Source: an uncultured Eubacteriales bacterium (GTDB lineage: Bacteria > Bacillota > Clostridia > Oscillospirales > Acutalibacteraceae). Taken from it: a stretch of 64,000 nucleotides of DNA. The DNA lies in the NCBI GenBank assembly GCA_900317025.1, contig ONFG01000013.1, positions 1-64,000 on the forward strand, in the 5' to 3' direction. This document shows positions 26,901 to 35,389 of the stretch, one piece after another. Position 1 is the first letter of the stretch. Each line of letters starts with the position of its first letter. The notes under the pieces are model-generated. The model did not search any database and was not told where the DNA came from. It worked only from the letters and a program-made list of their open reading frames with translations. The position numbers were made by a program, and so were the translations under genes.

Positions 26901-27501
26901 CCCAGTCGAGCATCTCGCCGAGGTCCTTGTAATCCCAAACCGCAATCTTCTGGATCTCGTGAGATGTACGGAAGCCGTCAAAGAAGTGCAGGAACGGAAC
27001 TCTGCCCTTGATAGCCGAGAGATGAGCTACTGCTGCGAGGTCCATGATCTCCTGCGGGGAGTTGGAGCAAAGCATAGCGTAGCCTGTCTGACGACATGCG
27101 TAAATATCGGAGTGGTCGCCGAAGATGGAGAGAGCGTGGCTTGTGAGCGCACGAGCGGATACGTGGATAACGCTCGGGAGAAGCTCGCCGGCCATCTTGT
27201 ACATATTCGGGATCATGAGAAGAAGACCCTGAGAAGCTGTGTAGGTCGTTGTAAGAGCGCCTGCGGAAAGTGAGCCGTGAACCGCGCCTGCTGCGCCGCC
27301 CTCGGACTGCATCTCAGTAACCTGAACTTCTCTGCCGAAGAGGTTCTTTCTGCCTGCAGCGGAGAACTTGTCGGTCTCATCAGCCATTACGGAAGACGGC
27401 GTGATGGGGTAGATGGCTGCAACGTCGGTGAACGCATAGGACACGTGAGCCGCAGCGTTGTTGCCATCCATGGTTTTCATTTTTCTTTCGATTTTTGCCA
27501 T
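23935..27501 (-). CDS. nifJ: Pyruvate:ferredoxin (flavodoxin) oxidoreductase
   Basis: This single-chain enzyme of 1188 residues oxidises pyruvate and CoA to acetyl-CoA and CO2 and reduces ferredoxin or flavodoxin. Domain I carries YPITPSS. A two-[4Fe-4S] ferredoxin insert has CIQCSFCSYVCP and CTGCGSCSRVCP. The third cluster includes CAGCGE, and the thiamine diphosphate site runs from GGDGWAYDIG to the YSNTGGQ segment. AAGGAGG precedes the ATG at 27501; the longer frame upstream has no start signal. It is a single-gene unit and central to fermentation here. Flavodoxin in the operon at 39.2 kb could be an alternative acceptor when iron is short. Confidence 0.97.
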   Translation of the reverse strand: MAKIERKMKTMDGNNAAAHVSYAFTDVAAIYPITPSSVMADETDKFSAAGRKNLFGREVQVTEMQSEGGAAGAVHGSLSAGALTTTYTASQGLLLMIPNMYKMAGELLPSVIHVSARALTSHALSIFGDHSDIYACRQTGYAMLCSNSPQEIMDLAAVAHLSAIKGRVPFLHFFDGFRTSHEIQKIAVWDYKDLGEMLDWDAVDAFRRRSLNPEHPVIRGTAQNDDIFFQAREACNTYYDKIGEVVVDYMNQVNDKIGTDYKPFNYYGAPDAEQVIVAMGSVCDCAEEVVDYLNAAGEKVGLLKVRLYRPFVADYMLSELPKTVKSISVLDRTKEPGSIGEPLYLDVLAALNGSDFAGVNVYTGRYGLGSKDTTPGDIVAVYRNMQSDAPKRRFTIGIVDDVTNLSLEVKENPDTTPAGTHSCKFWGLGADGTVGANKNSIKIIGDHTDMYAQGYFAYDSKKSGGLTVSHLRFGDKPIKSTYYISQADFVACHNPSYVDKYDMVDDLKDGGSFLLNCAWDVDELSERLPGKMKKLIAEKHINFYTIDGIAIGKEIGLGGRINTILQSAFFKIADIIPAEQAKEYMKAAAEKSYSKKGQAIVDMNFAAIDRGMTDLKKVEVPADWANAEDNTVAKVATGDREDVVKYVNTILNPVNAYKGNKLPVSVFMDHADGTAPQGSAAYEKRGIAVDVPEWDPEKCIQCSFCSYVCPHAVIRPVAMTDEELAAAPEGTKSAKMTGMPGLNFVMTVSTLDCTGCGSCSRVCPGKKGEKALTMKPIDSQMPSQKTFDYGRTLDEKPEVFEKFKETTVKGSQFKQPLLEFSGACAGCGETPYAKLATQLFGDRMFIANATGCSSIWGGSAPATPYTVNKKGFGPAWHNSLFEDNAEFGYGMALGQNAIRARLAEDVKTLAETVEKEDVKEACKNYLDTLTSSAESRKATDALIAKLEEIKTCDCEGGKLANKILADKDELAKKSMWILGGDGWAYDIGFGGLDHVIASGEDVNILVFDTEVYSNTGGQASKATPIGSVAQFAATGKGQKKKDLAAIAMSYGYVYVAQVAMGANYNQCIKAFVEAESYHGPSIIICYAPCINHGIKGGMGISQLEEKKAVEAGYWNMFRFDPRLADAGKNPFQLDSKAPTASYRDFIMGEVRYNALTRSFPERAEQLFEKAEKIAADKFEHLEKLAKMD

Positions 27502-27651
27502 GTGGTTTTTCCTCCTTGAAGAAATGGTAATAATATTTCCGAACAGGCGCGCCAAAAAGCGGAGACTGCTCCGCAACTCCGATGCTCCTGCTGACTTAGG
27601 ACGTAAACAATGCTGAATATCAGCGCCTAACCGAATATTATATCATCGTTT

Positions 27652-27680
27652 ATTTTAGCATATATCGACGAATTTGTAAA
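27652..27680 (-). promoter_or_regulatory. Promoter of the PFOR gene
   Basis: Minus-strand TTTACA (27675-27680), a 17-bp spacer and TAAAAT (27652-27657). This gives a roughly 150-nt leader. Confidence 0.6.
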
Positions 27681-27846
27681 GGGTTTATTTAAGGAAAACG
27701 TTAATTTTACTGGAAAAAATACGAATTATTGATGAAATATGGAGGATCATATTTCAATCGGGCGGATCGGTGAGCTTCCGCGGAAAAATCAGCCGCTTTG
27801 CTTTGGACCGACGAAGCGCTCTCGGAGCGCACCCGAAAACGTAGAA

Positions 27847-27881
27847 GGCGGTCGAGCGACTGCAGCCGACTAACCGGGCGG
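27847..27881. repeat. Short (internally deleted) copy of family B repeat
   Basis: GGCGGTCGAGCGACTGCAG is joined directly to CCGACTAACCGGGCGG. These match the two ends of the 102-bp element at 47606-47707 with the middle removed. The surrounding gap 27681-27960 holds a small hairpin (GCGCTC/GAGCGC 27816-27830) and no gene. Confidence 0.6.
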
Positions 27882-27960
27882 CGATTTCAGCATTAAGCGC
27901 CCGGCGCGGAGATCGGCTGACCTTAACGATAAACAGAAATCGGAACTGCCTGCCGGCCTG

Positions 27961-27989
27961 TTGACATGGAAGTGTTGCCGGGATATAAT
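27961..27989 (+). promoter_or_regulatory. Consensus promoter of feoAB
   Basis: Perfect TTGACA (27961-27966), a 17-bp spacer and perfect TATAAT (27984-27989). A short TTAG-A-CTAA palindrome overlaps the -10 end (27989-27997). That could be a metalloregulator half-site but is too short to call. Confidence 0.8.
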
Positions 27990-28026
27990 TAGACTAAGAA
28001 GAAACAGGATATGGAGATGAAAAAAT

Positions 28027-30387
28027 ATGACTCTGAATGAGCTAAAGCTCGGGCAGCCGGCAATGATAAAGAAGGTCGGCGGAGAGGGGCGGTTAAGGCA
28101 GCATTTTCTCGATATGGGTGTGATACCGAACGCAGAGGTAACGCTCGTTAAATATGCTCCGATGGGCGATCCGATCGAGCTTTTGATACACGGCTATAAG
28201 CTAACGCTACGCCTTTCAGAGGCGGAGAAGATCGAGGTCGAGCCGCTGGAAAGCAAAAAGTCGGTGAAGACAGCGCCTTCAAAAAGCAAAAACAGCAAAA
28301 AAAGCAAGAGCCACCACCCCGGGCTCGGCGAGGAGGGCAGGTTTCACCCCAAGGGCAGCGGTGATCCTCTGCCGGAAGGCACAAAGCTGACCTTCGCTCT
28401 CGTCGGCAACCAGAACAGCGGAAAAACAACGCTCTTCAATCAGCTTACCGGCGCGAATCAGCACGTAGGCAACTTCCCGGGCGTTACCGTCGACAGGAAG
28501 GACGGCGCTATAAAGGGTCACCCCGAAACGCTCGTTACAGACCTGCCGGGAATCTATTCGATGTCGCCGTACAGCAGCGAGGAGATAGTCTCGCGCAACT
28601 TTGTGCTCAACGAGAAGCCCAAGGCGATAATAAACATCGTCGACGCGACGAATATCGAGCGTAACCTTTACCTTACGATGCAGCTTCTCGAGATGGACGT
28701 GCCGATGGTCGTCGCTCTCAATATGATGGACGAGGTCACTGCGAATGCCGGCACGGTCGACGTAAACGAGCTTGAAGCGCTGCTCGGCGTTCCGGTCGTC
28801 CCGATCTCGGCGGCAAAAAATCAGGGTATCGACGAGCTTGTCCGCCATGCGGTACATATCGCGCATTATCAGGAGAAGCCGCTGCGTCAGGATTTCTGCT
28901 GCGAGACCGACCACGGCGGCGCCGTTCACCGCTGCCTGCACGGTATCGCTCATCTTATTCAGGATCACGCTCTCAAGGCCGATATCCCGCTGCGCTTCGC
29001 GGCAAGCAAGGTTATCGAGAACGATACGCTCGTGCTCGCTCAGCTCATGCTCGAGCAGAATGAAAAGGAGATGATCGAGCACATTGTCCTTCAGATGGAA
29101 AAGGAGAGAGGGCTTGACAGGAGCGCCGCTATCGCCGATATGCGCTTTGCATTCATCGACAAGGTCTGTTCGCAGACGGTTACGAAGCCGAAGCAAAGCC
29201 GCGAGAGCATTCGCAGCGAAAAGATAGACAGGATACTCACCGGCAAGTGGACGGCGATCCCGGCGTTCATAATAATCATGGCGGCGGTGTTCTTTCTTAC
29301 GTTCAACGTTATAGGAGGAACGCTGCAGGGGTGGCTCGAAACGGGCATTGACGCGCTTACCGGGCTTGCCGATACGGCGCTTACGAACGCCGGCGTGAAC
29401 GAGGTCATTCACGGGCTTGTTATCGACGGCATATTTGCGGGTGTCGGCAGCGTGCTGAGCTTTTTGCCGATAATCGTCACGCTGTTTTTCTTCCTTTCGC
29501 TTCTCGAGGACAGCGGCTACATCGCGAGAGTAGCTTTCTTTATGGATAAGCTGCTGAGAAGGATAGGTCTTTCAGGGCGCAGTATCGTGCCGCTGCTCAT
29601 AGGCTTCGGCTGCACCGTGCCTGCCGTCATGTCGACAAGAACGCTGCCGAGCGAGCGCGACAGAAAAATGACGATCCTGCTCACGCCGTTCATGAGCTGC
29701 ACGGCGAAGCTGCCGATCTACGCCTTCTTTGTAGACGCGTTCTTCCCGAGATATAAGGCGCTCATCATGATTGGGCTTTACCTGTTCGGCATTTTGACCG
29801 GGATAATAGTCGCATTTTTGTTCAAGGGGACGATGTTCAAGGGCGAGGCGGTGCCTTTCGTTATGGAACTGCCGAATTACCGCCTGCCGGGCGCGAGAAA
29901 CGTCGCCCAGCTTCTGTGGGAAAAGGCTAAAGACTTCCTCACAAAGGCGTTCACCGTTATCCTCGTTGCGACCGTTGTTATCTGGTTTTTACAGAGCCTT
30001 GACCCGCATTTCAATTTTACCGAGGTGCAGGAGGAGAGTATCCTTGCGATGATCTCGCGCCTGTTCGTGCCGGTAATGAAGCCGCTGGGTCTTGGCGACT
30101 GGAGAATATGCACGTCGCTCATAAGCGGCTTTATGGCAAAGGAGAGCGTTGTTTCCACGCTCGAGATCCTGTTCGGCGAGGGCGTCGAGACGATGATGTC
30201 TTCGGCGGCTGCGGCTTCGCTGCTTGTCTTCTCGCTTCTGTATACGCCGTGCGTTGCGGCTATCGCTTCGATCAGGCGCGAGCTTGGCTCTAAGTGGGCA
30301 GCGGGACTTGTCGTATGGCAGTGCGCCGTTGCGTGGGTTGCCGCTTCGGTCGTTCATCTTATAGGAGTTCTTGTCGGAGGTATCTGA
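28027..30387 (+). CDS. feoB: FeoA-FeoB fusion, ferrous iron transporter
   Basis: This is a 786-residue inner-membrane Fe(II) importer. Residues 1-75 are a complete SH3-like FeoA domain. A Lys/Ser-rich linker (about 76-110) leads to the FeoB G-domain, with G1 GNQNSGKTTLF (127-137), DLPG (G3) and NMMD (G4). Then come the helical domain and the membrane gates. In most bacteria FeoA is a separate small protein; here it is fused at the N-terminus. GGAGATG precedes the ATG. Two small Cys-containing genes follow at once and probably belong to the same transcript. Confidence 0.95.
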   Translation: MTLNELKLGQPAMIKKVGGEGRLRQHFLDMGVIPNAEVTLVKYAPMGDPIELLIHGYKLTLRLSEAEKIEVEPLESKKSVKTAPSKSKNSKKSKSHHPGLGEEGRFHPKGSGDPLPEGTKLTFALVGNQNSGKTTLFNQLTGANQHVGNFPGVTVDRKDGAIKGHPETLVTDLPGIYSMSPYSSEEIVSRNFVLNEKPKAIINIVDATNIERNLYLTMQLLEMDVPMVVALNMMDEVTANAGTVDVNELEALLGVPVVPISAAKNQGIDELVRHAVHIAHYQEKPLRQDFCCETDHGGAVHRCLHGIAHLIQDHALKADIPLRFAASKVIENDTLVLAQLMLEQNEKEMIEHIVLQMEKERGLDRSAAIADMRFAFIDKVCSQTVTKPKQSRESIRSEKIDRILTGKWTAIPAFIIIMAAVFFLTFNVIGGTLQGWLETGIDALTGLADTALTNAGVNEVIHGLVIDGIFAGVGSVLSFLPIIVTLFFFLSLLEDSGYIARVAFFMDKLLRRIGLSGRSIVPLLIGFGCTVPAVMSTRTLPSERDRKMTILLTPFMSCTAKLPIYAFFVDAFFPRYKALIMIGLYLFGILTGIIVAFLFKGTMFKGEAVPFVMELPNYRLPGARNVAQLLWEKAKDFLTKAFTVILVATVVIWFLQSLDPHFNFTEVQEESILAMISRLFVPVMKPLGLGDWRICTSLISGFMAKESVVSTLEILFGEGVETMMSSAAAASLLVFSLLYTPCVAAIASIRRELGSKWAAGLVVWQCAVAWVAASVVHLIGVLVGGI

Positions 30388-30388
30388 T

Positions 30389-30535
30389 ATGAATATCTGG
30401 GACGTTGTGGTGATTATTGCCGTTGCGGCTGCTGTAGGCGCCGCGGTGGCGGGTATCGTGAAAAACAAGAAAAAGGGCAGGGGCTGCTGCGGAGACTGTT
30501 CAAGCTGCGGTGGCTGCGCATACAAGGAACGGTGA
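30389..30535 (+). CDS. FeoB-associated Cys-rich membrane peptide
   Basis: This 48-residue protein starts one base after the feoAB stop codon. It has one N-terminal transmembrane helix (about 5-23), a basic stretch (KNKKKGR) and a Cys-rich tail CCGDCSSCGGC. This is the pattern of the small FeoB-associated Cys-rich proteins found behind feoB in Firmicutes. It probably binds iron or helps the transporter at the cytoplasmic face. GGAGG overlaps the feoAB end and serves as the ribosome site. Confidence 0.88.
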   Translation: MNIWDVVVIIAVAAAVGAAVAGIVKNKKKGRGCCGDCSSCGGCAYKER

Positions 30536-30541
30536 TATTAA

Positions 30542-30913
30542 ATGAAAACTGCCGTGGAGATAGCCGTTATCGCAGTCATTGCCGCTGCGCTGGCGTGGGC
30601 TGTTTACAAAATAGCTGTCCGGGCGAAAAAAGGCGGAGGCTGCTGCGGCGAACGAGACCCGGACATAAAGTCCGCCGCCGTCAAGGATAAGGATAAGTCG
30701 CATTACCCTTACAAAACGGAGCTTAAAATCTCCGGCATGACCTGCCAAAACTGCGCACGCAGAGTTGAAAACGCGCTCAATTCGATCGAGGACGTCCGCG
30801 CTAAGGTCGACCTGAACACAGCGGCAGCGCACGTCGCCTCCAAAAGCGAGATCGACCCCGTAAAGCTTTGCGGAGTGATCGCGAGGGCGGGCTACCTTGC
30901 CGAGAAAAAGTAA
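30542..30913 (+). CDS. Membrane-anchored HMA-domain protein of the feo operon
   Basis: The 123-residue protein begins like the preceding peptide, with one membrane helix (about 4-26) then a basic stretch and CC. It continues through a short linker into a heavy-metal-associated domain (about 60-123) with the metal motif MTCQNC. It looks like a FeoB-associated anchor joined to a copper-chaperone-type fold. It lies 6 bases after its neighbour and ends at the operon terminator. A role in metal relay or metal sensing at the Feo pump is inferred; the preferred metal is unknown. Confidence 0.8.
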   Translation: MKTAVEIAVIAVIAAALAWAVYKIAVRAKKGGGCCGERDPDIKSAAVKDKDKSHYPYKTELKISGMTCQNCARRVENALNSIEDVRAKVDLNTAAAHVASKSEIDPVKLCGVIARAGYLAEKK

Positions 30914-30927
30914 ATATTTTGCAGACC

Positions 30928-30962
30928 GACCTGCCGCGTAGGTTACAGATCAGCGGCAGGTC
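30928..30962 (+). terminator. Terminator of the feo operon
   Basis: A 10-bp perfect stem, GACCTGCCGC (30928-30937) with GCGGCAGGTC (30953-30962), followed by TTGTTGTTTT. Confidence 0.8.
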
Positions 30963-31102
30963 TTGTTGTTTTATGGGCGTTTTTTTGGTTTTGTCCCGTA
31001 AGTTGTATTCACATATCTGCCTTTTTAGATAACAATGAGTCTAAAATACGAGAAATATTTACCGGAAAGGCGACTTATTACACATTTACGCGATTTTGTG
31101 GT

Positions 31103-31131
31103 TTGTTTCTTGTGTGCTAATGTGATAAAAT
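31103..31131 (+). promoter_or_regulatory. Promoter of the opp operon
   Basis: TTGTTT (31103-31108), a 17-bp spacer and TAAAAT (31126-31131), giving a leader of about 145 nt. The gap 30963-31102 shows no gene. Confidence 0.55.
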
Positions 31132-31173
31132 TTATACAATCGAGTAAAAAAAATGTCTAATATTGCCGCGGAA

Positions 31174-31214
31174 AGGGAAGCGATGTTTACAGACTGAGCG
31201 CTTTCCCTGTTTTT
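31174..31214 (+). terminator. Terminator-like hairpin in the opp leader (possible attenuator)
   Basis: AGGGAAGCG (31174-31182) pairs with CGCTTTCCCT (31199-31208) with one bulge, followed by GTTTTT. It lies between the promoter and oppB. A flanking GCCGCG/CGCGGC pair could form a competing outer stem. Confidence 0.5.
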
Positions 31215-31282
31215 CGTTTGCGCGGCGGCAGTTTCACCGCAGATCAATGCGGCGCTCGTAAAATCTTGATAAGGTTGGATGA

Positions 31283-32215
31283 ATGATGAATTCAAAAACG
31301 ATGCTTTACATTGTAAAGCGTATCCTGCTCGCAGTATTCACCGTCTGGGTAGTTATTACGGTCACATTCTTCGTAATGCACTCCGTGCCGGGCGGTCCGT
31401 TTGTGGGTGAGAAGGCGACGACCCCTGCCGTTCAGGCGGCGATGGAGGCGAAGTACGGGCTTGACAAGCCTCTCGGCGAACAGTACTTCACTTACCTTAA
31501 AGACATCGTCACAAAGTTTGACTTTGGTCCCTCGCTGAAGCAGAGAGGCCGAATGGTCATCGATATTATCGCTGACGGCATGAAGACCTCGGCAAAGCTC
31601 GGACTTATCGCCGCGGCGCTCTCGGCTGTTTTCGGCATCGTCCTTGGGGCGGTCGCCGCGCTTCGCAGAAACAAGCTTATTGACAGGATCATCATGGTGA
31701 TAACAACGGCGTTCGTATCCATGCCGTCATTTATCATGGGTTCGCTGCTGCTGGCGCTGTTTGCGATCAAGCTGAAGCTGCTGCCCGCCAACGGTTCGAC
31801 GCCGGCGGGACTGGTGCTGCCGATCGTAACGCTTGCCCTTTACCCGATGGCGTACATCACAAGGCTTACGCGCTCGTCGATGCTCGACGTGCTCGGGCAG
31901 GATTACATCAGAACGGCAAAGGCTAAAGGCGTTTCCGGTATGAAGATCATTTTCGGCCACGCCCTTAAAAACTCGCTTATCCCCGTGCTGACCTACTTAG
32001 GACCTATGCTCGCTTACATCGTAACAGGTTCGCTCGTTGTAGAGCAGATCTTTGCCGTTCCCGGGATCGGCAGAGCGTTCGTAAGCAGCATCACCAACCG
32101 TGATTACCCGATGATAATGGGTACAACGATCATTCTGGCGGCGCTGATCGTCATAATGAACCTTGTAACGGATATCCTCTACAAGGTAGTCGACCCAAGG
32201 ATCACACTGGAATAA
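31283..32215 (+). CDS. oppB: Oligopeptide ABC transporter permease OppB
   Basis: This 310-residue integral membrane permease has six predicted helices. It shows the N-terminal signature of the DppB/OppB group (VIKRILLAVFTVWVVITVTFF-type), the long periplasmic segment ending in the DFGPSL motif, and the EAA loop RTAKAKGVSG that docks the ATPases. It is the first gene of a five-gene oligopeptide uptake operon in the order B-C-D-F-A. ATG 31283 has AAGG 8 bases upstream; the adjacent ATG 31286 is an alternative. Confidence 0.93.
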   Translation: MMNSKTMLYIVKRILLAVFTVWVVITVTFFVMHSVPGGPFVGEKATTPAVQAAMEAKYGLDKPLGEQYFTYLKDIVTKFDFGPSLKQRGRMVIDIIADGMKTSAKLGLIAAALSAVFGIVLGAVAALRRNKLIDRIIMVITTAFVSMPSFIMGSLLLALFAIKLKLLPANGSTPAGLVLPIVTLALYPMAYITRLTRSSMLDVLGQDYIRTAKAKGVSGMKIIFGHALKNSLIPVLTYLGPMLAYIVTGSLVVEQIFAVPGIGRAFVSSITNRDYPMIMGTTIILAALIVIMNLVTDILYKVVDPRITLE

Positions 32216-32229
32216 GGAGGCAGCACAAA

Positions 32230-33288
32230 ATGATAAAGAAAAAATTCTCCTTCCACGTGGATCTTGACTCGTTCAACCCTGCGTCGGACAAGGAAAAGGA
32301 ATATCTCGTTCAGATGCGCCCGTCTACAACGTTTTTTAAAGACGGCGTAAAGAGACTTTACAAAAATAAGATCGCCTTTGTGAGCTTCATCGTTATTATC
32401 CTTATCACTCTGGCAAGCATAATCATACCGTTCTTCTGGCCGTACTCCTACGAGACGCAGCTCGGAGTAAACCCCGGAAAGCCGGTGGATTCGTCGTTTA
32501 ACAACTTAGCGCCGTTTGAATACGGCAGAACGGAGCAGAAGCTCATAGACGCCGGCGAAACGGTCTTCCCCCACATCTTCGGCACCGACGCCGCAGGGCG
32601 CGACTACTTTATCCGCGTCGTTTACGGAACGAGAGTTTCTCTTGCGGTAGGCTTCTTCGCAAGCGTTATCGTACTCGTTATCGGTACGATAGTCGGCTCG
32701 ATTTCGGGCTACTTCGGCGGCAAGGTCGACCTTATTATAATGCGTATCGTCGACATCATCTATTCGCTGCCCGATATGTTGATGGTAATTCTTCTTTCCA
32801 CCGTTCTGAAGCTGACGCTTACGCCCGTTATCGAGGGTACGGTGCTTCAATCCATCGGTGCGAACATCATAAGCCTCTTCATTGTCTTTGCGCTGCTCTA
32901 CTGGGTAAGTATGTCTAGACTTATAAGAGGGCAGATCCTCTCGCTGCGCGAGCAGGAGTATGTGCTTTCCGCTCAGGCGACAGGCGCTAAGGGCGGCTGG
33001 ATAATCAGAAAACACCTTATCCCGAACTGCATCAGCGTCGTTATCATCTCGGCGGCTCTGCAGATTCCCTCGGCTATTTTTACCGAGAGCTACCTCTCGT
33101 TCCTCGGTCTCGGCGTAAACGCGCCGATGCCCTCGCTCGGCTCTCTCGCGTCCGACGCGCTCAACGGCATTACGAGTTACACATACCGCCTCGTTATCCC
33201 GGCTGTCGTGATCTCGCTCATAGTTCTGAGCCTCAACCTATTCGGCGACGGTCTGCGCGACGCATTCGATCCGAAGCTCAACGGCTAA
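32230..33288 (+). CDS. oppC: Oligopeptide ABC transporter permease OppC
   Basis: This 352-residue permease partners OppB. It has the long cytoplasmic N-terminus with the OppC N-terminal helix and six membrane segments. The GTDAAGRDYFIRVVYGTR motif is diagnostic of DppC/OppC, and the EAA loop SAQATGAKGGWIIRKHL follows. AAGGAGG sits ahead of the ATG, 14 bases after oppB. The C-terminal LNLFGDGLRDAFDPKL is typical. Confidence 0.94.
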   Translation: MIKKKFSFHVDLDSFNPASDKEKEYLVQMRPSTTFFKDGVKRLYKNKIAFVSFIVIILITLASIIIPFFWPYSYETQLGVNPGKPVDSSFNNLAPFEYGRTEQKLIDAGETVFPHIFGTDAAGRDYFIRVVYGTRVSLAVGFFASVIVLVIGTIVGSISGYFGGKVDLIIMRIVDIIYSLPDMLMVILLSTVLKLTLTPVIEGTVLQSIGANIISLFIVFALLYWVSMSRLIRGQILSLREQEYVLSAQATGAKGGWIIRKHLIPNCISVVIISAALQIPSAIFTESYLSFLGLGVNAPMPSLGSLASDALNGITSYTYRLVIPAVVISLIVLSLNLFGDGLRDAFDPKLNG

Positions 33289-33307
33289 TAAGGAGGATTT
33301 GTTAGAA

Positions 33308-34348
33308 ATGGCTTTGCTTGAAGTTAAGAATTTACAGACGTCCTTCTTCACCGACGCAGGCGAGGTTAAGGCGGTCAACGACGTTTCGTTTACGCTCGAC
33401 AGAGGAAAGGTGCTCGGCATCGTGGGTGAGTCCGGCTCCGGTAAATCGGTAACGGCGTACTCGATAATGCAGATACTTGCCGGCACAGGAAAGATCGTCG
33501 GCGGCTCGATAAAGTTCGACGGGCAGGAGCTTGTCGGCGCGGGCGAAAAGGTGATGAAGAATATTAGAGGCAACAAGATCTCGATAATCTTCCAGGATCC
33601 GATGACCTCCCTGAACCCGACCTACACGATCGGTCACCAGCTCATGGAGGCGATACTTCTCCACACCGACCGTGACCGCAAGCAGGCTTACGAGCGTGCG
33701 GTCGAGATGCTGAGGCTTGTAAACGTAAACGAGCCGGAGCGCAGAATGAAGCAGTACCCCTACGAGTTCTCCGGCGGTATGCGCCAGAGGGTAATGATCG
33801 CGATGGCGCTTGCCTGCGAGCCGGATATTCTTATCGCCGACGAGCCGACAACGGCGCTCGACGTGACGATCCAGGCGCAGATACTTGAGCTGATGGGCTC
33901 TCTCCAGAAGGAGCTGGGCATGGCTATCATCATGATAACCCACGACCTCGGCGTCGTAGCCCAGATCTGCGACGAGGTCATCGTAATGTACGCAGGCTCT
34001 ATCTGCGAGCAGGGAACGGCAGACGAGATCTTCTACAATCCCTGCCATGAATACACTAAAGGCTTGCTCCGCTCGATCCCGACGACCGATACGGCAGGGC
34101 GAAAGCTCCAGCCGATAACAGGTACGCCGATCGACCTTCTGAATATGCCCAAGGGCTGCCCCTTCGCGCCGCGCTGCAACTTCGCGATGAAGATATGCAT
34201 CAACCACCGCGCGGAGCGTATGCCGATAAACAGCGACCACGCTGCCGCCTGTTGGATGAACGTAAAGCACGGCGTCCAGAACGGCGAGATCGAAATAGAG
34301 AACGATGAACCGAAGAACGCGGAGAAAGGCGGTGAGACCGTTGGCTGA
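33308..34348 (+). CDS. oppD: Oligopeptide ABC transporter ATPase OppD
   Basis: This 346-residue ATPase has Walker A GESGSGKS (about 35-42), the signature FSGGMRQR and Walker B ILIADEPT. The C-terminal Opp/Dpp region has GCPFAPRC and further Cys residues that can hold an Fe-S cluster in this family. The ATG at 33308 is chosen. An in-frame TTG at 33299 lies only 3 bases from AGGAGG and is too close. The end overlaps oppF. Confidence 0.94.
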   Translation: MALLEVKNLQTSFFTDAGEVKAVNDVSFTLDRGKVLGIVGESGSGKSVTAYSIMQILAGTGKIVGGSIKFDGQELVGAGEKVMKNIRGNKISIIFQDPMTSLNPTYTIGHQLMEAILLHTDRDRKQAYERAVEMLRLVNVNEPERRMKQYPYEFSGGMRQRVMIAMALACEPDILIADEPTTALDVTIQAQILELMGSLQKELGMAIIMITHDLGVVAQICDEVIVMYAGSICEQGTADEIFYNPCHEYTKGLLRSIPTTDTAGRKLQPITGTPIDLLNMPKGCPFAPRCNFAMKICINHRAERMPINSDHAAACWMNVKHGVQNGEIEIENDEPKNAEKGGETVG

Positions 34349-35321
34349 TAAAAAAACTTTGATCGAAGTCAAAGATCTTAAAGAATACTTTTACATCAAC
34401 ACGGGGCTTTTCAGCTCGAAGCCGCTCAAGGCTGTCGACGGCGTGTCGTTCACGATCAATAAGGGCGAAACGCTCGGTCTTGTAGGTGAATCGGGCTGCG
34501 GCAAGACGACCGTAGGCAGAACGATGCTCCACCTTTACAAGCCTACCTCCGGCGAGATTTGGTATGACGGCAAGCAAATAAAGAGCCGCAGCGACATCAA
34601 GGAGTTCCGCAAGAAGGCGACGATGGTCTTCCAGGATCCGTATTCCTCGCTCAACCCGAGAATGACGGTCTCCGACATCATCGGAGAGCCGCTCGACGTT
34701 CACGGCCTTTACAAGACCAAACAGGAGCGCCAGGACAGGATACTCGAGCTTATGAGCTACGTAGGGCTTAACAGTGAGCACGCAGCGCGCTACGCTCACG
34801 AGTTTTCGGGCGGTCAGCGCCAGAGGATCGGCATTGCCCGTTCTCTTGCCGTAAATCCCGACTTCATCGTCTGCGACGAGCCGGTGTCTGCGCTCGACGT
34901 TTCGATCCAGGCGCAGGTAATCAATATGTTTGACGAGCTTCAGGAGAAGCTCGGGCTTACTTATCTTTTTGTAGCTCACGACCTTCTCGTCGTGCGCCAC
35001 ATCTCCGACAGGATCGCCGTAATGTACCTCGGTAAGATGGTCGAGCTTGCACCCGCCTCCGAGATCTACGACAAGCCGCTTCACCCGTACTCGAAGTCGC
35101 TGCTTTCGGCAGTCCCGATCCCTGACCCGAAGATCGCGCGTGCCAACAAGCGTATTGTGCTCTCGGGTGATATCCCAAGCCCGCTCAACGCTCCATCCGG
35201 TTGCCCGTTCCGCACGCGCTGCAAGTATGCGACGGAAAAGTGCGCCGAGTCGATGCCCGAGTTCAAGGAAATCTCGAAGGGTCACTTCGTAGCCTGCCAT
35301 CATGTGGCGGACATCAACTGA
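34341..35321 (+). CDS. oppF: Oligopeptide ABC transporter ATPase OppF, TTG start
   Basis: This 326-residue ATPase has Walker A GESGCGKT, signature FSGGQRQR, Walker B FIVCDEPV and the C-terminal GCPFRTRC motif. The reading frame stays open further upstream inside oppD. Homology begins at ADKKTLIEV, so TTG 34341 is the likely start, 8 bases after GGCGGTGA and overlapping the oppD stop. This overlap suggests coupled translation of the two ATPases. Confidence 0.93.
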   Translation: MADKKTLIEVKDLKEYFYINTGLFSSKPLKAVDGVSFTINKGETLGLVGESGCGKTTVGRTMLHLYKPTSGEIWYDGKQIKSRSDIKEFRKKATMVFQDPYSSLNPRMTVSDIIGEPLDVHGLYKTKQERQDRILELMSYVGLNSEHAARYAHEFSGGQRQRIGIARSLAVNPDFIVCDEPVSALDVSIQAQVINMFDELQEKLGLTYLFVAHDLLVVRHISDRIAVMYLGKMVELAPASEIYDKPLHPYSKSLLSAVPIPDPKIARANKRIVLSGDIPSPLNAPSGCPFRTRCKYATEKCAESMPEFKEISKGHFVACHHVADIN

Positions 35322-35389
35322 CGAATATGATGCATTATTGCTTCATCATATGAATTAATTATTTTTTTCTGAGAAAGGATTGAACAGCA

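Noticed and set aside
24268..27273. A 1001-codon frame antisense to PFOR
   Set aside because: It is a shadow of a GC-biased, highly expressed gene on the other strand; no ribosome site and no recognisable domain. The same holds for the long antisense frames over pheT, oppD/oppF, the flotillin gene and glgP.
27984..28026. Fur or DtxR box at feoAB
   Set aside because: Only a 9-bp TTAG-A-CTAA palindrome is present, much shorter than the 22-bp operator at 38311; the match is too weak to call.
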